Shown here: positions 18,343-27,907 of the stretch, in pieces
Layout of the letters: the number at the start of each line of letters is the position of its first letter
Position numbering within the stretch: the stretch's first letter is position 1
Assembly: GCF_002382885.1 (NCBI RefSeq)
Contig: NZ_NWVL01000011.1
Span: 62,001 to 126,000, forward strand
From: Streptomyces sp. WZ.A104
GTDB lineage: Bacteria > Actinomycetota > Actinomycetes > Streptomycetales > Streptomycetaceae
DNA length: 64,000 bases
Direction of reading: 5' to 3'
Notes under the pieces: model-generated
Database searches by the model: none
Told to the model about the DNA's origin: nothing
What the model saw: the letters and a program-made list of their open reading frames with translations, nothing else
Made by a program: the position numbers and the translations under genes

Positions 18343-18764
18343 TTGCCGGCCCCCAAGTCCTTCAGCACGTCCAGGCGGACCGACTTCGCCGCGTTCTGCG
18401 CCTGCTTCGCGGTGTCGAGGTCGCCCTCCACGTACTCGTTCGTCGCCGTCGCCGCACCCAGAACCGCCGCCTGGATACGCTCGGCCATCGACTTCAGCTG
18501 CGACTGCCGGGCCTGCGCGTACTGGCCCAGCGCCGCTGCCACCGGACCTGTCGCCGCCCGCGACAAGGGGGCCTGCCCCGGAGCCACCGGGCCCTGCAAC
18601 GGAGTGCTCGCCGCCGTGCCCGGCACCGCCGTACCCGCCGCCTGCGCTGCCTGCGACAAGTTCTTCATCAACGCGGTCAGCGCCTTCTCCAGGTCACCGG
18701 CATGCCCCCCGACCACCTTCAGCTGACCCTGAACACCCTGCGGTTTGATATCCCACGCCGACAC
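18339..18764 (-). CDS. DUF6507-like small secretion-associated protein
   Basis: The GTG at 18764 (VSAWDIKPQGVQGQL) is chosen because a GGGGGC site lies 7 bases upstream; a TTG two codons earlier is possible. The 141-residue protein is helical, with LEKALTALMKNLSQAAQAAG and LGQYAQARQSQLKSMAERIQ. It fits DUF6507 as I remember it, a family seen between ESX-like genes and large WXG toxins in Streptomyces. It is probably a chaperone or co-secreted partner of the toxin, since its stop overlaps the toxin start by 4 bases. Confidence 0.7.
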   Translation of the reverse strand: MSAWDIKPQGVQGQLKVVGGHAGDLEKALTALMKNLSQAAQAAGTAVPGTAASTPLQGPVAPGQAPLSRAATGPVAAALGQYAQARQSQLKSMAERIQAAVLGAATATNEYVEGDLDTAKQAQNAAKSVRLDVLKDLGAGK

Positions 18765-18822
18765 CGACAAGCCCCCGAAACGCCCAACCAGTCCTGAACT
18801 GCTGTCCTTACCCGCTCTTGCG

Positions 18823-19137
18823 TCAGCCGATGTTGTCCACTGCCGCCTTCGCCCGCGCCAGCGTCTGCGTGGCCGTGCCGTCGTTCTTCTCCAGCGTCGT
18901 ACGCAGCAGCTGAATGATGTTCCGCACCTCCTGCGAGGTCGCGTTCCACCGCAGCTCCTTGCCGTGGTACTCGTCCGCCACACCGTCAGCGGCGAAGTCG
19001 TTCATCGCCGCCTTGACCTGCGTGTCCCGCGCCGTGATCACCTGCTCCAGCCGGGCGATCACCGCCTGGATGTTCCCCTGTACCTCGGTCGAGGCACTCG
19101 TGTCGTACGACCGCCGGTCCGTGCTGCCCGCCATCAC
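18823..19137 (-). CDS. ESAT-6/WXG100-like small protein
   Basis: A 104-residue helical-hairpin protein (GNIQAVIARLEQVITARDTQ, then YHGKELRWNATSQEVRNII). The central turn carries a W/Y-hydrophobic pattern in place of a canonical WXG, as in ESAT-6-like proteins of actinomycete toxin loci. Two consecutive ATG codons (19137 and 19134) can start it. It is 52 bp from its upstream neighbour 19190-19522 and probably forms a heterodimer with it or with the N-terminus of the toxin for export. Confidence 0.7.
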   Translation of the reverse strand: MMAGSTDRRSYDTSASTEVQGNIQAVIARLEQVITARDTQVKAAMNDFAADGVADEYHGKELRWNATSQEVRNIIQLLRTTLEKNDGTATQTLARAKAAVDNIG

Positions 19138-19189
19138 CCATCAACTCCCCGTCAGTGAAAACCTGTACGTGCCTGTCGCTGTGCCGCTG

Positions 19190-19522
19190 TCAGCGGCCGC
19201 CGAACCTCGCCGCGTCGAAATTCGCCGACGCCATCTGCGACTTCGCGTTCTCGCCCTGCTCCTGATCACCCGAGCCGAACGCCGCGTCCATCCCGGACTG
19301 GCCGCCCAGGATTCCGGAGAGCGACGCGTTCAGCGCGCCCGTGATCTCGTCCGCACGGTTCTTGAAATCGTCGAAGGCGACCTTTCCCGCCCCGTTGAAC
19401 TTCCCCTCCAACGGTTCCGCCGCCGCGATCAACTGCCGGATCAGCGTGCCCAGGTCCGTACTCGCACCCTGCGAATGCGACACCAACGTCGACAGGACCG
19501 ACGACCCCATGTCGAACTTCAT
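19190..19522 (-). CDS. WXG100-like small protein, first gene of the effector operon
   Basis: A 110-residue protein with the layout of ESX substrates: helix 1 (STLVSHSQGASTDLGTLIRQ), a loop with EGKFNGAGKVAFDDFKNRAD, and helix 2 (ITGALNASLSGILGGQ). The tail is Gly/Ala/Phe-rich. The FNGAGK turn stands where WXG is expected. It heads the operon that leads to the toxin; an AT-rich upstream region with a short palindrome (19552-19569) probably holds the promoter. Confidence 0.7.
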   Translation of the reverse strand: MKFDMGSSVLSTLVSHSQGASTDLGTLIRQLIAAAEPLEGKFNGAGKVAFDDFKNRADEITGALNASLSGILGGQSGMDAAFGSGDQEQGENAKSQMASANFDAARFGGR

Positions 19523-19551
19523 CGGGTTCCCCCACCGTCTCGAATGATCAT

Positions 19552-19569
19552 ATGAATGTTCGGATTCAT
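19552..19569. promoter_or_regulatory. Small palindrome in AT-rich region upstream of the ESX-like operon
   Basis: ATGAAT (19552-19557) and ATTCAT (19564-19569) form an inverted repeat with a 6-base spacer about 30 bp upstream of the ATG at 19522. The surrounding 19540-19620 is unusually AT-rich for this window, consistent with a promoter/operator. Confidence 0.35.
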
Positions 19570-19663
19570 GTCTATCAACTCAAGCATCACTACTGCAATC
19601 AGCAATCGAACCGATCGTCATTGGTGACCAACTCATGACATCGGGCAGAAGGCCGCCCGTGCC

Positions 19664-21082
19664 CTAAGCGCCCTTCAGATGCCGTACGAGCCTCTCGAAG
19701 TCCTGCCACCCCGACAGGTCCGAGGGGTCCCCCGGCAGCGGGTAGTACAGCGCAGGCCTGGTCCTCGGGCCGAGCTGCACCGGCGGCTCGGACAACGGAG
19801 TGCGGCGGGCCCGGTCGTCCGGCATCGCGCGGACCTCCTCCGGGCCCAGGACGAACGCCAGCGGGACTCCCGGCCCCTCGAAGCGCGGCGGTACGGCCAG
19901 GTCGCGTCGTGCTTTGCGAAGTTGTACGAGCATCGACTGGAGGCGGTGGCGGGTGGCGAGCGCCTCGGCGGCCGCGGGGAGGGTGTCCAGTGGGGGCTTC
20001 TCGTCGCTGCCGTAGCCGAACGCGAGCGTGACCTCCTCCTCCACGCCCGCCTTCGTCCGGGTGACGCGTACGGTGGCGATCCCCGGGCGGTCGCGGTGGC
20101 CGACCACGACGAACCAGGTCGGCTCGGGCGCCCGCTCGTGCGCCAGGTCGGTCAGCCGAGCCGGGGACCACGGGAGGGTCGCCGGTTCGGAGGTGCCCCA
20201 GCCCGCGGGCGGCCGGCCCGTCAGCTCCCGCCACACCGTCTCCAGGCCGCCGCCGAGCACCAGCCGCTCGTCCGCCGGGTGCACCATGCGGAAGGTCAGG
20301 GCGAGCTGGCGTTCACCGGTGTCGCGGACCCGCTGGTAGGCGGCCGCGACCGGAGTGCTCGGGTCGCCCTCCGTCGCCTCGGGGGAGACGACCGGGGCGA
20401 ACATGCCGTCCTGCCAGCGCAGTACGGCGCCGGTCAGCCCGTCGTAGTAGCCGTCCTCCTCGTCCTGGACGATCCAGCGGGACGGCCATCCGCCCAGCGT
20501 GTCCCGGACGGCCGGGGAGAGCGAGGTGCCCGCCGGGCTGACGATCTGGAGGCCGATCCCGGCCTCCGCCGCCGCGCGGAACGCGTCCGAGAGCCACGCT
20601 GTCATCGCCACCACCGGGCGGTCCTGGATGACGACCGCGACCTTCTCCGTCAGGACGTCGATCGCGGGCTGGGCCGCCGCCGGCTCCGGGGCCACGCTCA
20701 CCCCGTCCGTCTTGACCACGGCGAGCGAGCCGGTGGCGTCCGGCGGCCAGGCCGAGCCGCCGATCAGCGAGACCAGCCGGGTCGCGAACGTACCCGCGAG
20801 CTGTTCCGCCTCCGCGACGCCCGTGGTGGCGCGGGCCTCCGTCCACCAGTACGGCACCGGGGGCGCCGTGGTCCCGAGCAGCCGTTCCGCCTCGCCCTCG
20901 ACGGAGACCAGCAGCGGGGCCTCCACGGAGACGAGAGGGCGGCCCTCGGTGTCGCAGAGCTGCACCACGGCCCCCTCGCCCCGCGTGCCCACCAGCTTGT
21001 CCGGGCCGCCGGAGAGCAGGCCCGCCAACACGGCCCAGGGGTCGGGCATCCGGGGGGTGAGAGCGATGACGTCCTTGGTCAT
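19664..21082 (-). CDS. DUF6177-like protein of the type VII locus
   Basis: The 472-residue soluble protein starts at an ATG at 21082 (MTKDVIALTPRMPDPWAVLA). No enzyme motif is clear. Conserved-looking stretches are PYWWTEARATTGVAEAEQLA, AVVIQDRPVVAMTAWLSDAF, GGWPSRWIVQDEEDGYYDGL and TWFVVVGHRDRPG. It fits my memory of DUF6177, a family of Streptomyces type VII loci next to EccC; its role in secretion is not known. It lies between eccC and the ESX-like genes on the same strand, with a 135-bp gap to eccC filled by repeats. Confidence 0.65.
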   Translation of the reverse strand: MTKDVIALTPRMPDPWAVLAGLLSGGPDKLVGTRGEGAVVQLCDTEGRPLVSVEAPLLVSVEGEAERLLGTTAPPVPYWWTEARATTGVAEAEQLAGTFATRLVSLIGGSAWPPDATGSLAVVKTDGVSVAPEPAAAQPAIDVLTEKVAVVIQDRPVVAMTAWLSDAFRAAAEAGIGLQIVSPAGTSLSPAVRDTLGGWPSRWIVQDEEDGYYDGLTGAVLRWQDGMFAPVVSPEATEGDPSTPVAAAYQRVRDTGERQLALTFRMVHPADERLVLGGGLETVWRELTGRPPAGWGTSEPATLPWSPARLTDLAHERAPEPTWFVVVGHRDRPGIATVRVTRTKAGVEEEVTLAFGYGSDEKPPLDTLPAAAEALATRHRLQSMLVQLRKARRDLAVPPRFEGPGVPLAFVLGPEEVRAMPDDRARRTPLSEPPVQLGPRTRPALYYPLPGDPSDLSGWQDFERLVRHLKGA

Positions 21083-21140
21083 GGGAGGGGCGTCCTGGCC
21101 TTCCTGCGTCGGCGGGAGATGAATGGGGGTGCGTGGGTCG

Positions 21141-21253
21141 CAGCGGTCTGTGCGCCGTCCGGTCAGACGGATGCGGCTCGCAGCGGTCTGTGCGCCGTCC
21201 GGTCAGACGGATACGGGTCACATTGGGCTGTACGCCGTCTGGATCAGGCGGTT
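21141..21253. repeat. Tandem copies of the eccC 3' end
   Basis: A 34-bp segment beginning CGCAGCGGTCTGTGCGCCGT occurs at 21141-21174 and 21181-21214 (period 40). A diverged third copy covers 21221-21253, where it codes for the last residues of EccC (RLIQTAYSPM). The intergenic copies therefore look like duplications of the gene's end. Confidence 0.7.
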
Positions 21254-24200
21254 CGGCTGGCCCCGGCGGATGAACACGCCGCGTCCCGGTGCCTGCTGGG
21301 ACGCGTACACGCCGGGGAACAGCTGGCCCTCGCTGCGGTCGCCCGTCATCAGCAGAGCCGAGGCCCCGGACTCCCGCAGGCCCTGGACCAAAGGCTCGTA
21401 CATGCCCCGCGACGCACCGGCGACCCGGCGCGTCAGGACGAAGTGGAGGCCGATGTCGACCGCCGAGGGGATGTACGGGAGGAAGGCCGACAGCGGAGAC
21501 TGTCCGGCGGTCGTGAGTACGTCGTAGTCGTCGACCAGGACCACGATGCGCGGGCCCTTCCCCCAGTTGCCCGGCTCCAGGTCGTCCAGGCGGGCGTTCT
21601 CGTCGGGCAGCCGCTTCTCCAGTTCGGTGGCGATGCCTGCCGAAAGGCCCGCGCACAGCTTGGAGTTGTACGCGTAGCCGCCGTTGAACTCCTCCGGCAC
21701 CGCACCGCGCAGCGAGCGCCGGGGGTCCATCACGGCGAACACCAGCTCGTCCTCGCGGTACCGGTCGATCAGGCCGTGCGCGATCGTCCGCAGCAGGTTC
21801 GTCTTGCCGCACTCGCTGTCCCCCAGCACCAGCAGATGCTGGTCGTGCTCGAACAGGTCGAGCAGTACGGGTGCGAGGGCGGACTGGTCGAGCCCGATCG
21901 GTACGCGGGTGGGCTCGGCCGCCGGGCCGGGCAGCGCGTGCGGCTCCAGAACGTGCGGCAAAACCCGTACCGGCTGCGCCACTTCACCGCTCCAGGTGGC
22001 GCGGACCGAGCGGGCCGTGCGTTCCAGGACCGTCCCCAGGTCCACCGTGTCGGCGACCCCGTCCGTACGCGGCAGGGCCACCTGGGCGAAGAGCTTCCCG
22101 TCGGTGAGGATCCGGCCGGGCTCGTCCGGTGACAGGGTCTCGGCGAGCTTGCGGTCGATGCTGGACTCGCTGGGGTCGTTCAGCCGGAGCTCGACGCGGG
22201 TGCCGAAGTTCGACTGGATGGCGATGCGCACGTCGTTCCAGCGCAGCATTCCCGCGACCACGTGGATGCCGTAACCGCCGCCCCGCTTGAGGATGTCGGC
22301 GATCGCGTCGTCCAGCTCCTCGAAGTCGTCGCGGAGCGCGCCGAATCCGTCGATGACGAGCAGGATCTCGGCCGACGCCAGTTCGGGCAGCCTGCCCGCC
22401 GCGTGCAGGGTGCGCAGTTGCTCGACCGAATCGATGCCGTGCTCGCGGAAGAGGTCCTCGCGCAGCGCGAGCATGGTGCGGACCTCCTCGACGGTGCGGG
22501 CCGCCCGCTCCCGGTCCGCGCGGCCCGCGATGCCGCCCACGTGCGGCAGGCCCGACAGCGCCTGGAGGCCGCCGCCGACCAGGTCGAGACCGTAGACACC
22601 GACCTCGCGCGGGGTGTGGGTGAGCGCGAGGGAGAGGACGAGGGTGCGCAGCAGCGTCGTCTTGCCCGACTGCGGTCCGCCGATCACCGCCGCGTGGCCG
22701 CCCGCCACGGTGAGGTCCAGGAACCACCTGCCCTGCCACTGCCGCGCCGGGTCGTCTAGCAGGCCGACCGGGACGCGCAGCGGTCTGCGGTCGCCCGCCG
22801 TGCCGGCTCCGGCCAGCCGCATCCCGTGCGGGCCGATGTCCAGCGGACCGGCGACGGTGTCGAGGGCGGTGGCGGTGGGCAGCGGGGGCAGCCAGATGCT
22901 CCGTACGGGCGGCGCGGCACCGGTCAACTGATCGACCATGACGCCGAGTTCGGTGGGGCCCGTCTCGCGGCGGCGGGACGCGGGTTCCGGGGAGTGCCGG
23001 GTCTCGTCCGGTCCGGCCAGGGTGTTGAACGCCTCGTACGGCAGGGCGAGCGGACCGGCCTCCTCCTCGTCGGCGGTGCGGACCGGGCCTCGGTAACCCC
23101 CGGACACGTAACCGGCCTTGAAGCGGGAGTAGTGGCTCGTGTCGACCTTCAGATAGCCGAATCCGGGCAGCGGAGGCAGGTGGAAGGCGTCCGTGGTGTC
23201 CAGGACCGTGCGGGACTCGTCGGCGGAGAAGGTCCGCAGACCGAGGCGGTAGGAGAGATAGGTGTCCAGGCCCTTGAGCTTGCCGCCCTCGATGCGCTGG
23301 CTGGAGAGCAGCAGATGGACGCCGATGGAGCGGCCGATACGGCCTATGGAGAGGAACAGGTCGATGAAGTCCGGCTTGGCGGTGAGTAGTTCGCCGAACT
23401 CGTCGATCACCACGAACAGATGCGGCAGCGGGTCCAGATCCGGCCGCTTCTCGGCGCGGAGGGCCGCGTAGTCCCCGATGTCGGCGACGTTCCCCGCGTC
23501 TTTGAGTGCCTGCTGGCGGCGCTTGACCTCACCGGCGAGGGAGGAGTGGACGCGTTCGACGAGCCCCGCCTGGTTCTCCAGGTTGGTGATGACCCCGGCC
23601 ACGTGCGGCAGGTCCGCGAACGGGGCGAACGTCGCCCCGCCCTTGTAGTCGACCAGGACGAGTGCCAGGTCCTCCGGCGGGTGCGTGGCCACCAGGGCGA
23701 GGACGAGGGTGCGCAGCAGTTCCGATTTTCCCGAACCGGTCGCGCCCACGCACAGTCCGTGCGGGCCCATGCCCAGCTCCGAGGACTCCTTGAGGTCCAG
23801 GAGCACCGGCTCGTGCGAGTCGCTGATGCCGATCGGGACACGGAGGAAGGCGCGTTCGCCGCGCGGTGCCCACAGCCGGTCCAGGTCGAGCCGGGCCACG
23901 TCGTCGATGCCGAGCATCGTGGCGAACTCGACCGGCCCCGACAGCGGGGCGTCGGCGAGCGACTCGGCGGACAGCCGCAGCGGCGCGAGCATCCGGGCCA
24001 GGCCCTCGGCGTACGGGATGCCCGCCTCGTCCACCGTGCCGTGGGCCTCCAGGGGCTCCGGGGCCCGGAGGTCCTCGATGGTCACGTCCGTGCCCTCGAC
24101 GGTGATGCGTACGGAGACGTGCCCCGGTTCCTGCACCCGCCGCTCCAGCAGGTGCAGGACGGTGACGCCCATCTCGTGCAGGCTCACGGCGTCGTCCGGG

Positions 24201-25210
24201 CGCGGCAGGTCGACCGCGTCCTCGCCGTGCCCGTCGGTGACGACGAGCAGCCGGGAGTTCATCGACAGCGCGTCCCGCCCGGCCAGCCCGCGCCGGACCT
24301 CGGCGGCGTACGAGGCCCGGCGGCGCAGCTCCGGACCGAGCTGCCGGGCGAGCTGAGGGGCGGAGGGGGCGATGCGGCGGGCGGCGACCGGGCCGTCGAA
24401 CCGCTCGGTGTCGAGCAGATGCGGCAGCCACTTCGCCCACTCCCAGTCGTCCATGCGGTCGCCGGGCGCGGCGAGGGCGATCGCCACGTCGTCGGGGGCG
24501 TGCAGGGCGGCGGCCTGGACGAGCAGCGCGCGGGCCACCCGCAGGCAGTCCTCGCGGGCGCCGATCACGCTGACGTTGCCGATCCGGTCCAGCGGGACGG
24601 TGAGCGGCAGCTCGGTGCCGTTGCGGAACCGGTTCACCAGCGCCGACGCCTCGTTGAGCATGAAGAGGTCGGGCGGCGTGAGCACCGTCGACCCCGGCTC
24701 GGCGATCTGGAGATCCCGTACGGGCATCTCGCCGGTGCCGACCCGTACCCGCAGGAAGTCGTCGTCGACCCTGCGCCGCTCCCACAGGCGCGCCGGGTCG
24801 CGCACGATGTCGTACAGGGCGTAGGGCGGGGGGTTCAGCACGTCGGCGTGTTCACGCCGCTCGCGCTCCTCCGCCGAGAGCTCCTCGCGCAGGTCCTCCA
24901 CGTAGGCCAGGTAGGCCTCGCGCTGGGTGCGACGGGTGCGCTGGGCCTTGCCGCGCTGGGAGAAGAGCAGGGCGACGGAACCGATGACGGTGACCACGAG
25001 GACGAGTGCGCCGAGTGCGGCGAACTGGCTGTTGCGGACGACCGTCATCATCACGACCGACGACATGACCCCGGCCACGGGCAGCAGCGACATCGCGATG
25101 TTGCCCGCCTTGCCCTCGGGGAGGTTGGGCGGGGCCTCGATGGTGCGGGGCGCGGGGGCGGCCGGCGGGCGGGTGGTCCGGGCGGGGCGGTGGATCAGAC
25201 GCGTGCTCAT
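21218..25210 (-). CDS. eccC: Type VII secretion FtsK/SpoIIIE-type ATPase EccC
   Basis: The 1330-residue motor starts at an ATG at 25210 (MSTRLIHRPARTTRPP), 5 bases after the MinD-like stop. Two transmembrane segments are at about residues 40-85 (SLLPVAGVMSSVVMMTVV; LGALVLVVTVIGSVALL). Three FtsK-type ATPase domains follow: Walker A GATGSGKSELLRT with VVIDEFGELL and SQRIEGG in domain 1, GGPQSGKTTLLRT with LLVIDGFGAL in domain 2, and GDSECGKTNLLRT with VVLVDDYDVL in domain 3. It recognises ESX substrates and powers their export across the membrane. The three domains are fused in one polypeptide, as in other actinobacterial EccC proteins. It is the core of this secretion locus. Confidence 0.95.
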   Translation of the reverse strand: MSTRLIHRPARTTRPPAAPAPRTIEAPPNLPEGKAGNIAMSLLPVAGVMSSVVMMTVVRNSQFAALGALVLVVTVIGSVALLFSQRGKAQRTRRTQREAYLAYVEDLREELSAEERERREHADVLNPPPYALYDIVRDPARLWERRRVDDDFLRVRVGTGEMPVRDLQIAEPGSTVLTPPDLFMLNEASALVNRFRNGTELPLTVPLDRIGNVSVIGAREDCLRVARALLVQAAALHAPDDVAIALAAPGDRMDDWEWAKWLPHLLDTERFDGPVAARRIAPSAPQLARQLGPELRRRASYAAEVRRGLAGRDALSMNSRLLVVTDGHGEDAVDLPRPDDAVSLHEMGVTVLHLLERRVQEPGHVSVRITVEGTDVTIEDLRAPEPLEAHGTVDEAGIPYAEGLARMLAPLRLSAESLADAPLSGPVEFATMLGIDDVARLDLDRLWAPRGERAFLRVPIGISDSHEPVLLDLKESSELGMGPHGLCVGATGSGKSELLRTLVLALVATHPPEDLALVLVDYKGGATFAPFADLPHVAGVITNLENQAGLVERVHSSLAGEVKRRQQALKDAGNVADIGDYAALRAEKRPDLDPLPHLFVVIDEFGELLTAKPDFIDLFLSIGRIGRSIGVHLLLSSQRIEGGKLKGLDTYLSYRLGLRTFSADESRTVLDTTDAFHLPPLPGFGYLKVDTSHYSRFKAGYVSGGYRGPVRTADEEEAGPLALPYEAFNTLAGPDETRHSPEPASRRRETGPTELGVMVDQLTGAAPPVRSIWLPPLPTATALDTVAGPLDIGPHGMRLAGAGTAGDRRPLRVPVGLLDDPARQWQGRWFLDLTVAGGHAAVIGGPQSGKTTLLRTLVLSLALTHTPREVGVYGLDLVGGGLQALSGLPHVGGIAGRADRERAARTVEEVRTMLALREDLFREHGIDSVEQLRTLHAAGRLPELASAEILLVIDGFGALRDDFEELDDAIADILKRGGGYGIHVVAGMLRWNDVRIAIQSNFGTRVELRLNDPSESSIDRKLAETLSPDEPGRILTDGKLFAQVALPRTDGVADTVDLGTVLERTARSVRATWSGEVAQPVRVLPHVLEPHALPGPAAEPTRVPIGLDQSALAPVLLDLFEHDQHLLVLGDSECGKTNLLRTIAHGLIDRYREDELVFAVMDPRRSLRGAVPEEFNGGYAYNSKLCAGLSAGIATELEKRLPDENARLDDLEPGNWGKGPRIVVLVDDYDVLTTAGQSPLSAFLPYIPSAVDIGLHFVLTRRVAGASRGMYEPLVQGLRESGASALLMTGDRSEGQLFPGVYASQQAPGRGVFIRRGQPNRLIQTAYSPM

Positions 25211-25215
25211 GGGCG

Positions 25216-26409
25216 TTACCGGCGCTTCTGGGAGAGCTGGAAGACCTCGGCGGCCAGCCGGGTGGCGGCGAGCCGCGTCGGCCGGGCGAGCAGTTCGGTG
25301 CGCAGGGCGCCGCCTTGCGCCAGGTGCCGGTCGTGGGGCAGCACGTGCACGGCCGCGCCGGTGGACCGGAGCTTCTCGGCGGCGGCCGCCAGGTCGATCC
25401 CCGGGCGGGCCGTCGTAGCGGTGAGGGCGACCACGGTGCCCTCGATCATGTGGCGGGGCAGCCCCTGCATCCACTGGAGGACCGCGTACGTGCTGGTGAT
25501 GCCGTCCAGCGTGGCGGGGGCGACCAGTACCCGGGCCTGGGCGGCGGAGAGCGCGACTCGGGCGACCTCGGCGGGCAGCGTCTCGCAGTCGACCACGGTC
25601 ACGCCGAAGTACCGGCGCAGCGCCACCATGACCCGCTCGTAGGCGGAGGCGTCCAGCATCGCGCCGATGCGGCCCTGACTGCCGGGCAGCAGCCAGGCGT
25701 TGTCGGGGAGCTGGACGAGGTAGCCGGTGACGTCGAGCAGCGACATCTGTGGTTCCACGAGGTCTGCCAGATCGGCCGTGGTCCAGCGCAGAGTCTCCGC
25801 GCCGACGCGCAGGGGCAGTGAGCCGAGCGCCGGATCGGCCTCGACGAGGAGGACCGGGTCCTGGCGGTAGTGCGCGTACGCCGTGCCGAGCAGGGCCGCC
25901 ACGGTCGTCTTGCCCGCACCGCCCCGGATGGAGGTGACGGCGATCTGCCGCCCGGTCGTGACCGGCTGCTGGAGCGTCCCGGCGGTCCGGGTGAGTTCGG
26001 CGACCTCGCGGGCCGCCGAGGAGGAAACGATACGGCGCACGGCGCGCGACGCCCGGACGACGAGCGGTTCACCCCGCAGCGGCTTGCGTACCGTGCCGCT
26101 CAGTGCGCCGTCCACCACGGGCCGCGAGTCGGGGGACCGGTAGGGGCGCCGGGGGCCTGCCGGACGGGGGGCGGGGGAGCGCGGGGCCGGGGCGGGCGGG
26201 ATGGCCGGGGGGTTCTGTCCGGCGGGGGCGGCAGCGAGGTGCTCGGTGGGTACGGGGGCGGCAGCGAGGTGCCCGGTGGGTGCTGAAGGGGCCGGGGGGC
26301 CGCCGTCAGGGCCCGCCGCGTGCCGGTCACCGGAGCTCGCCGCCTGCCGCGGGGGCGTACCCCTCAGATCGCGCAGCACATCGCCCTGCCAGTTGTCCGC
26401 GTTCGGCAT
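25216..26409 (-). CDS. MinD/ParA-like ATPase of the type VII locus (EspI-like)
   Basis: The 397-residue protein has a Pro/Ala-rich N-terminal 110 residues followed by a P-loop domain with a deviant Walker A SIRGGAGKTTVAALLGTAY (Arg in place of the first Lys), LLVEADPALGSLPLR and VVDCETLPAE. Such proteins sit next to eccC/eccD in actinobacterial ESX loci (EspI in mycobacteria) and may regulate or position the machinery. The N-terminal region contains a 30-bp tandem duplication (26224-26283) coding for two HLAAAPVP-type units. It is tightly spaced with eccC (5 bp) and 55 bp from eccD. Confidence 0.85.
   Translation of the reverse strand: MPNADNWQGDVLRDLRGTPPRQAASSGDRHAAGPDGGPPAPSAPTGHLAAAPVPTEHLAAAPAGQNPPAIPPAPAPRSPAPRPAGPRRPYRSPDSRPVVDGALSGTVRKPLRGEPLVVRASRAVRRIVSSSAAREVAELTRTAGTLQQPVTTGRQIAVTSIRGGAGKTTVAALLGTAYAHYRQDPVLLVEADPALGSLPLRVGAETLRWTTADLADLVEPQMSLLDVTGYLVQLPDNAWLLPGSQGRIGAMLDASAYERVMVALRRYFGVTVVDCETLPAEVARVALSAAQARVLVAPATLDGITSTYAVLQWMQGLPRHMIEGTVVALTATTARPGIDLAAAAEKLRSTGAAVHVLPHDRHLAQGGALRTELLARPTRLAATRLAAEVFQLSQKRR
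26224..26283 (-). repeat. 30-bp tandem duplication inside the MinD-like gene
   Basis: Two near-identical 30-bp units (26224-26253 and 26254-26283, starting GGGGGCGGCAGCGAGGT) keep the reading frame and code for the repeated HLAAAP segments of the Pro/Ala-rich tail. Copy number may vary between strains. Confidence 0.7.
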
Positions 26410-26464
26410 GTCTGCCCTTCTTCTCCGCTCCGCCGCCCCGACCGGAGCCGCCCGCGCATGGATG

Positions 26465-27823
26465 TCAGAACTTGTTGAGCAGCTGGCCGTACATACCGAA
26501 CACGCCGATGGCGAGCGGGAACATCCCCACCATGCCGATCGACTCGACCAGGTCGGCGGTGCGCCGCAGCCGCACCCGTACGTGCTCGGGAGGCTCCACC
26601 GCCAGGGCGAGCAGCGGCAGCAGCGCCGCCGCGCCGAGCACGGCCACGGGGCCCGCGGCCCCGGACGCCTGTTCCATCCACAGCATCACGAGACGTACGA
26701 ACAGGACCCCCGCGGCGGCGAACAGGGCCACCACCTCGGCCACCAGCGGAAACGCGCGTGCCCTCGACAGCAGCACCACCGCGACCAGCGAGGACAGGAG
26801 CACCGTCCACACGGTCGGCCGCGCGGCCAGGGTGAGCAGCCAGCCCGCCGCTGCCGCCGACACCGCGGTGACGACGGTGGCGAGGGCCAGCCCGCGGTGC
26901 GTGGCGGCCAGCGCGTTGGACACGTCGTGGCGGCTGACGGGCATTCCGCCCGAGCGCCGGTCGTCGAGCGCCGTGAGCCCGGAGGCCATCAGGGCGAGGC
27001 GGGGCAGCATGCCGAGCAGGACCATGGAGAACACGGCCATCACCGCGCCGATCCGGGCCGGATCGGACTCCACCGCGGCCACGGCCTCCCACACCGCCGT
27101 CACGGCCGCCGTGGCCCCGGCGCCGATGAGGCCCCCGCGGCCCAGCGGGGAGAAGACGCCGAGCAGCGTCAGCGCCAGGGCCACCGCAGCCGCCACCGCG
27201 GCGAGCCGGGCGGGGCCCGGCCAGCCGTACGCGTCGGCGGCGGTCCAGGCCGTGAGAACGCCGAGGCCGCCGGAGACGAACAGCAGCGCGGTCGCCAGAC
27301 CGCGGTTGCCGGACCCGAGCCGGGAGATCAGCGCGCCGCCCACCAGGAGTACGGCGGTGACGACCGCGAGGGCGCCGGCCAGCGCGTCGAGCGGGAACTC
27401 GCGGCGGGCCAGCAGGGCGGCGAGCACCGCGAACACCACGGTCGCCGCGCCCGCGCCGACCCGTCGCACGGCCGGACGCCAGCGCCAGGCCTGTAGGTCG
27501 AGGCTGTCGGCCACCTGGTCCGTGACGTCGTGGACCACCGGGGCGGGCGGCGCGGCGTGGGTCCTGACCAGGCGGAGCACGGCGCCGTCGCTGACCCCGG
27601 CCGAGGCCAGGGTGCTGTCGTGCGGCAGCGCCGAGCCGTCGGAGGTGATCAACTGCCGGGTCAGCGGCCGCGAGGCTGCCCGGTCGTCCAACAACTGAAG
27701 AATGTCCGGAAGCAGTTGGCCGATAGGAGTATCGGAGGGCAGCACGATGTCGGCCCGCCGCCGCTCGCCGACGAGGGTCACCCGGCTCAGTTCCGTCCGG
27801 GATGTTATTGCTGTTCTCGCCAT
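26465..27823 (-). CDS. eccD: Type VII secretion membrane channel protein EccD
   Basis: The 452-residue protein has an N-terminal ubiquitin-like domain (about residues 12-90: LSRVTLVGERRRADIVLP, LLPDILQLLDDR, GVSDGAVLRLVRTH) followed by about 11 transmembrane helices from residue 120 to the end. This is the defining architecture of EccD, the channel-forming part of the ESX complex. It is upstream of the MinD-like and eccC genes in the same orientation, 84 bp downstream of the small membrane protein gene. Confidence 0.93.
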   Translation of the reverse strand: MARTAITSRTELSRVTLVGERRRADIVLPSDTPIGQLLPDILQLLDDRAASRPLTRQLITSDGSALPHDSTLASAGVSDGAVLRLVRTHAAPPAPVVHDVTDQVADSLDLQAWRWRPAVRRVGAGAATVVFAVLAALLARREFPLDALAGALAVVTAVLLVGGALISRLGSGNRGLATALLFVSGGLGVLTAWTAADAYGWPGPARLAAVAAAVALALTLLGVFSPLGRGGLIGAGATAAVTAVWEAVAAVESDPARIGAVMAVFSMVLLGMLPRLALMASGLTALDDRRSGGMPVSRHDVSNALAATHRGLALATVVTAVSAAAAGWLLTLAARPTVWTVLLSSLVAVVLLSRARAFPLVAEVVALFAAAGVLFVRLVMLWMEQASGAAGPVAVLGAAALLPLLALAVEPPEHVRVRLRRTADLVESIGMVGMFPLAIGVFGMYGQLLNKF

Positions 27824-27907
27824 TTACGGCAACCTATCATCGCGACTTTCCGGAATTTCGGGCCAATTGGGCAAAGTGCACCGTGATTCCGGCCTCTCGG
27901 GAGGAAT

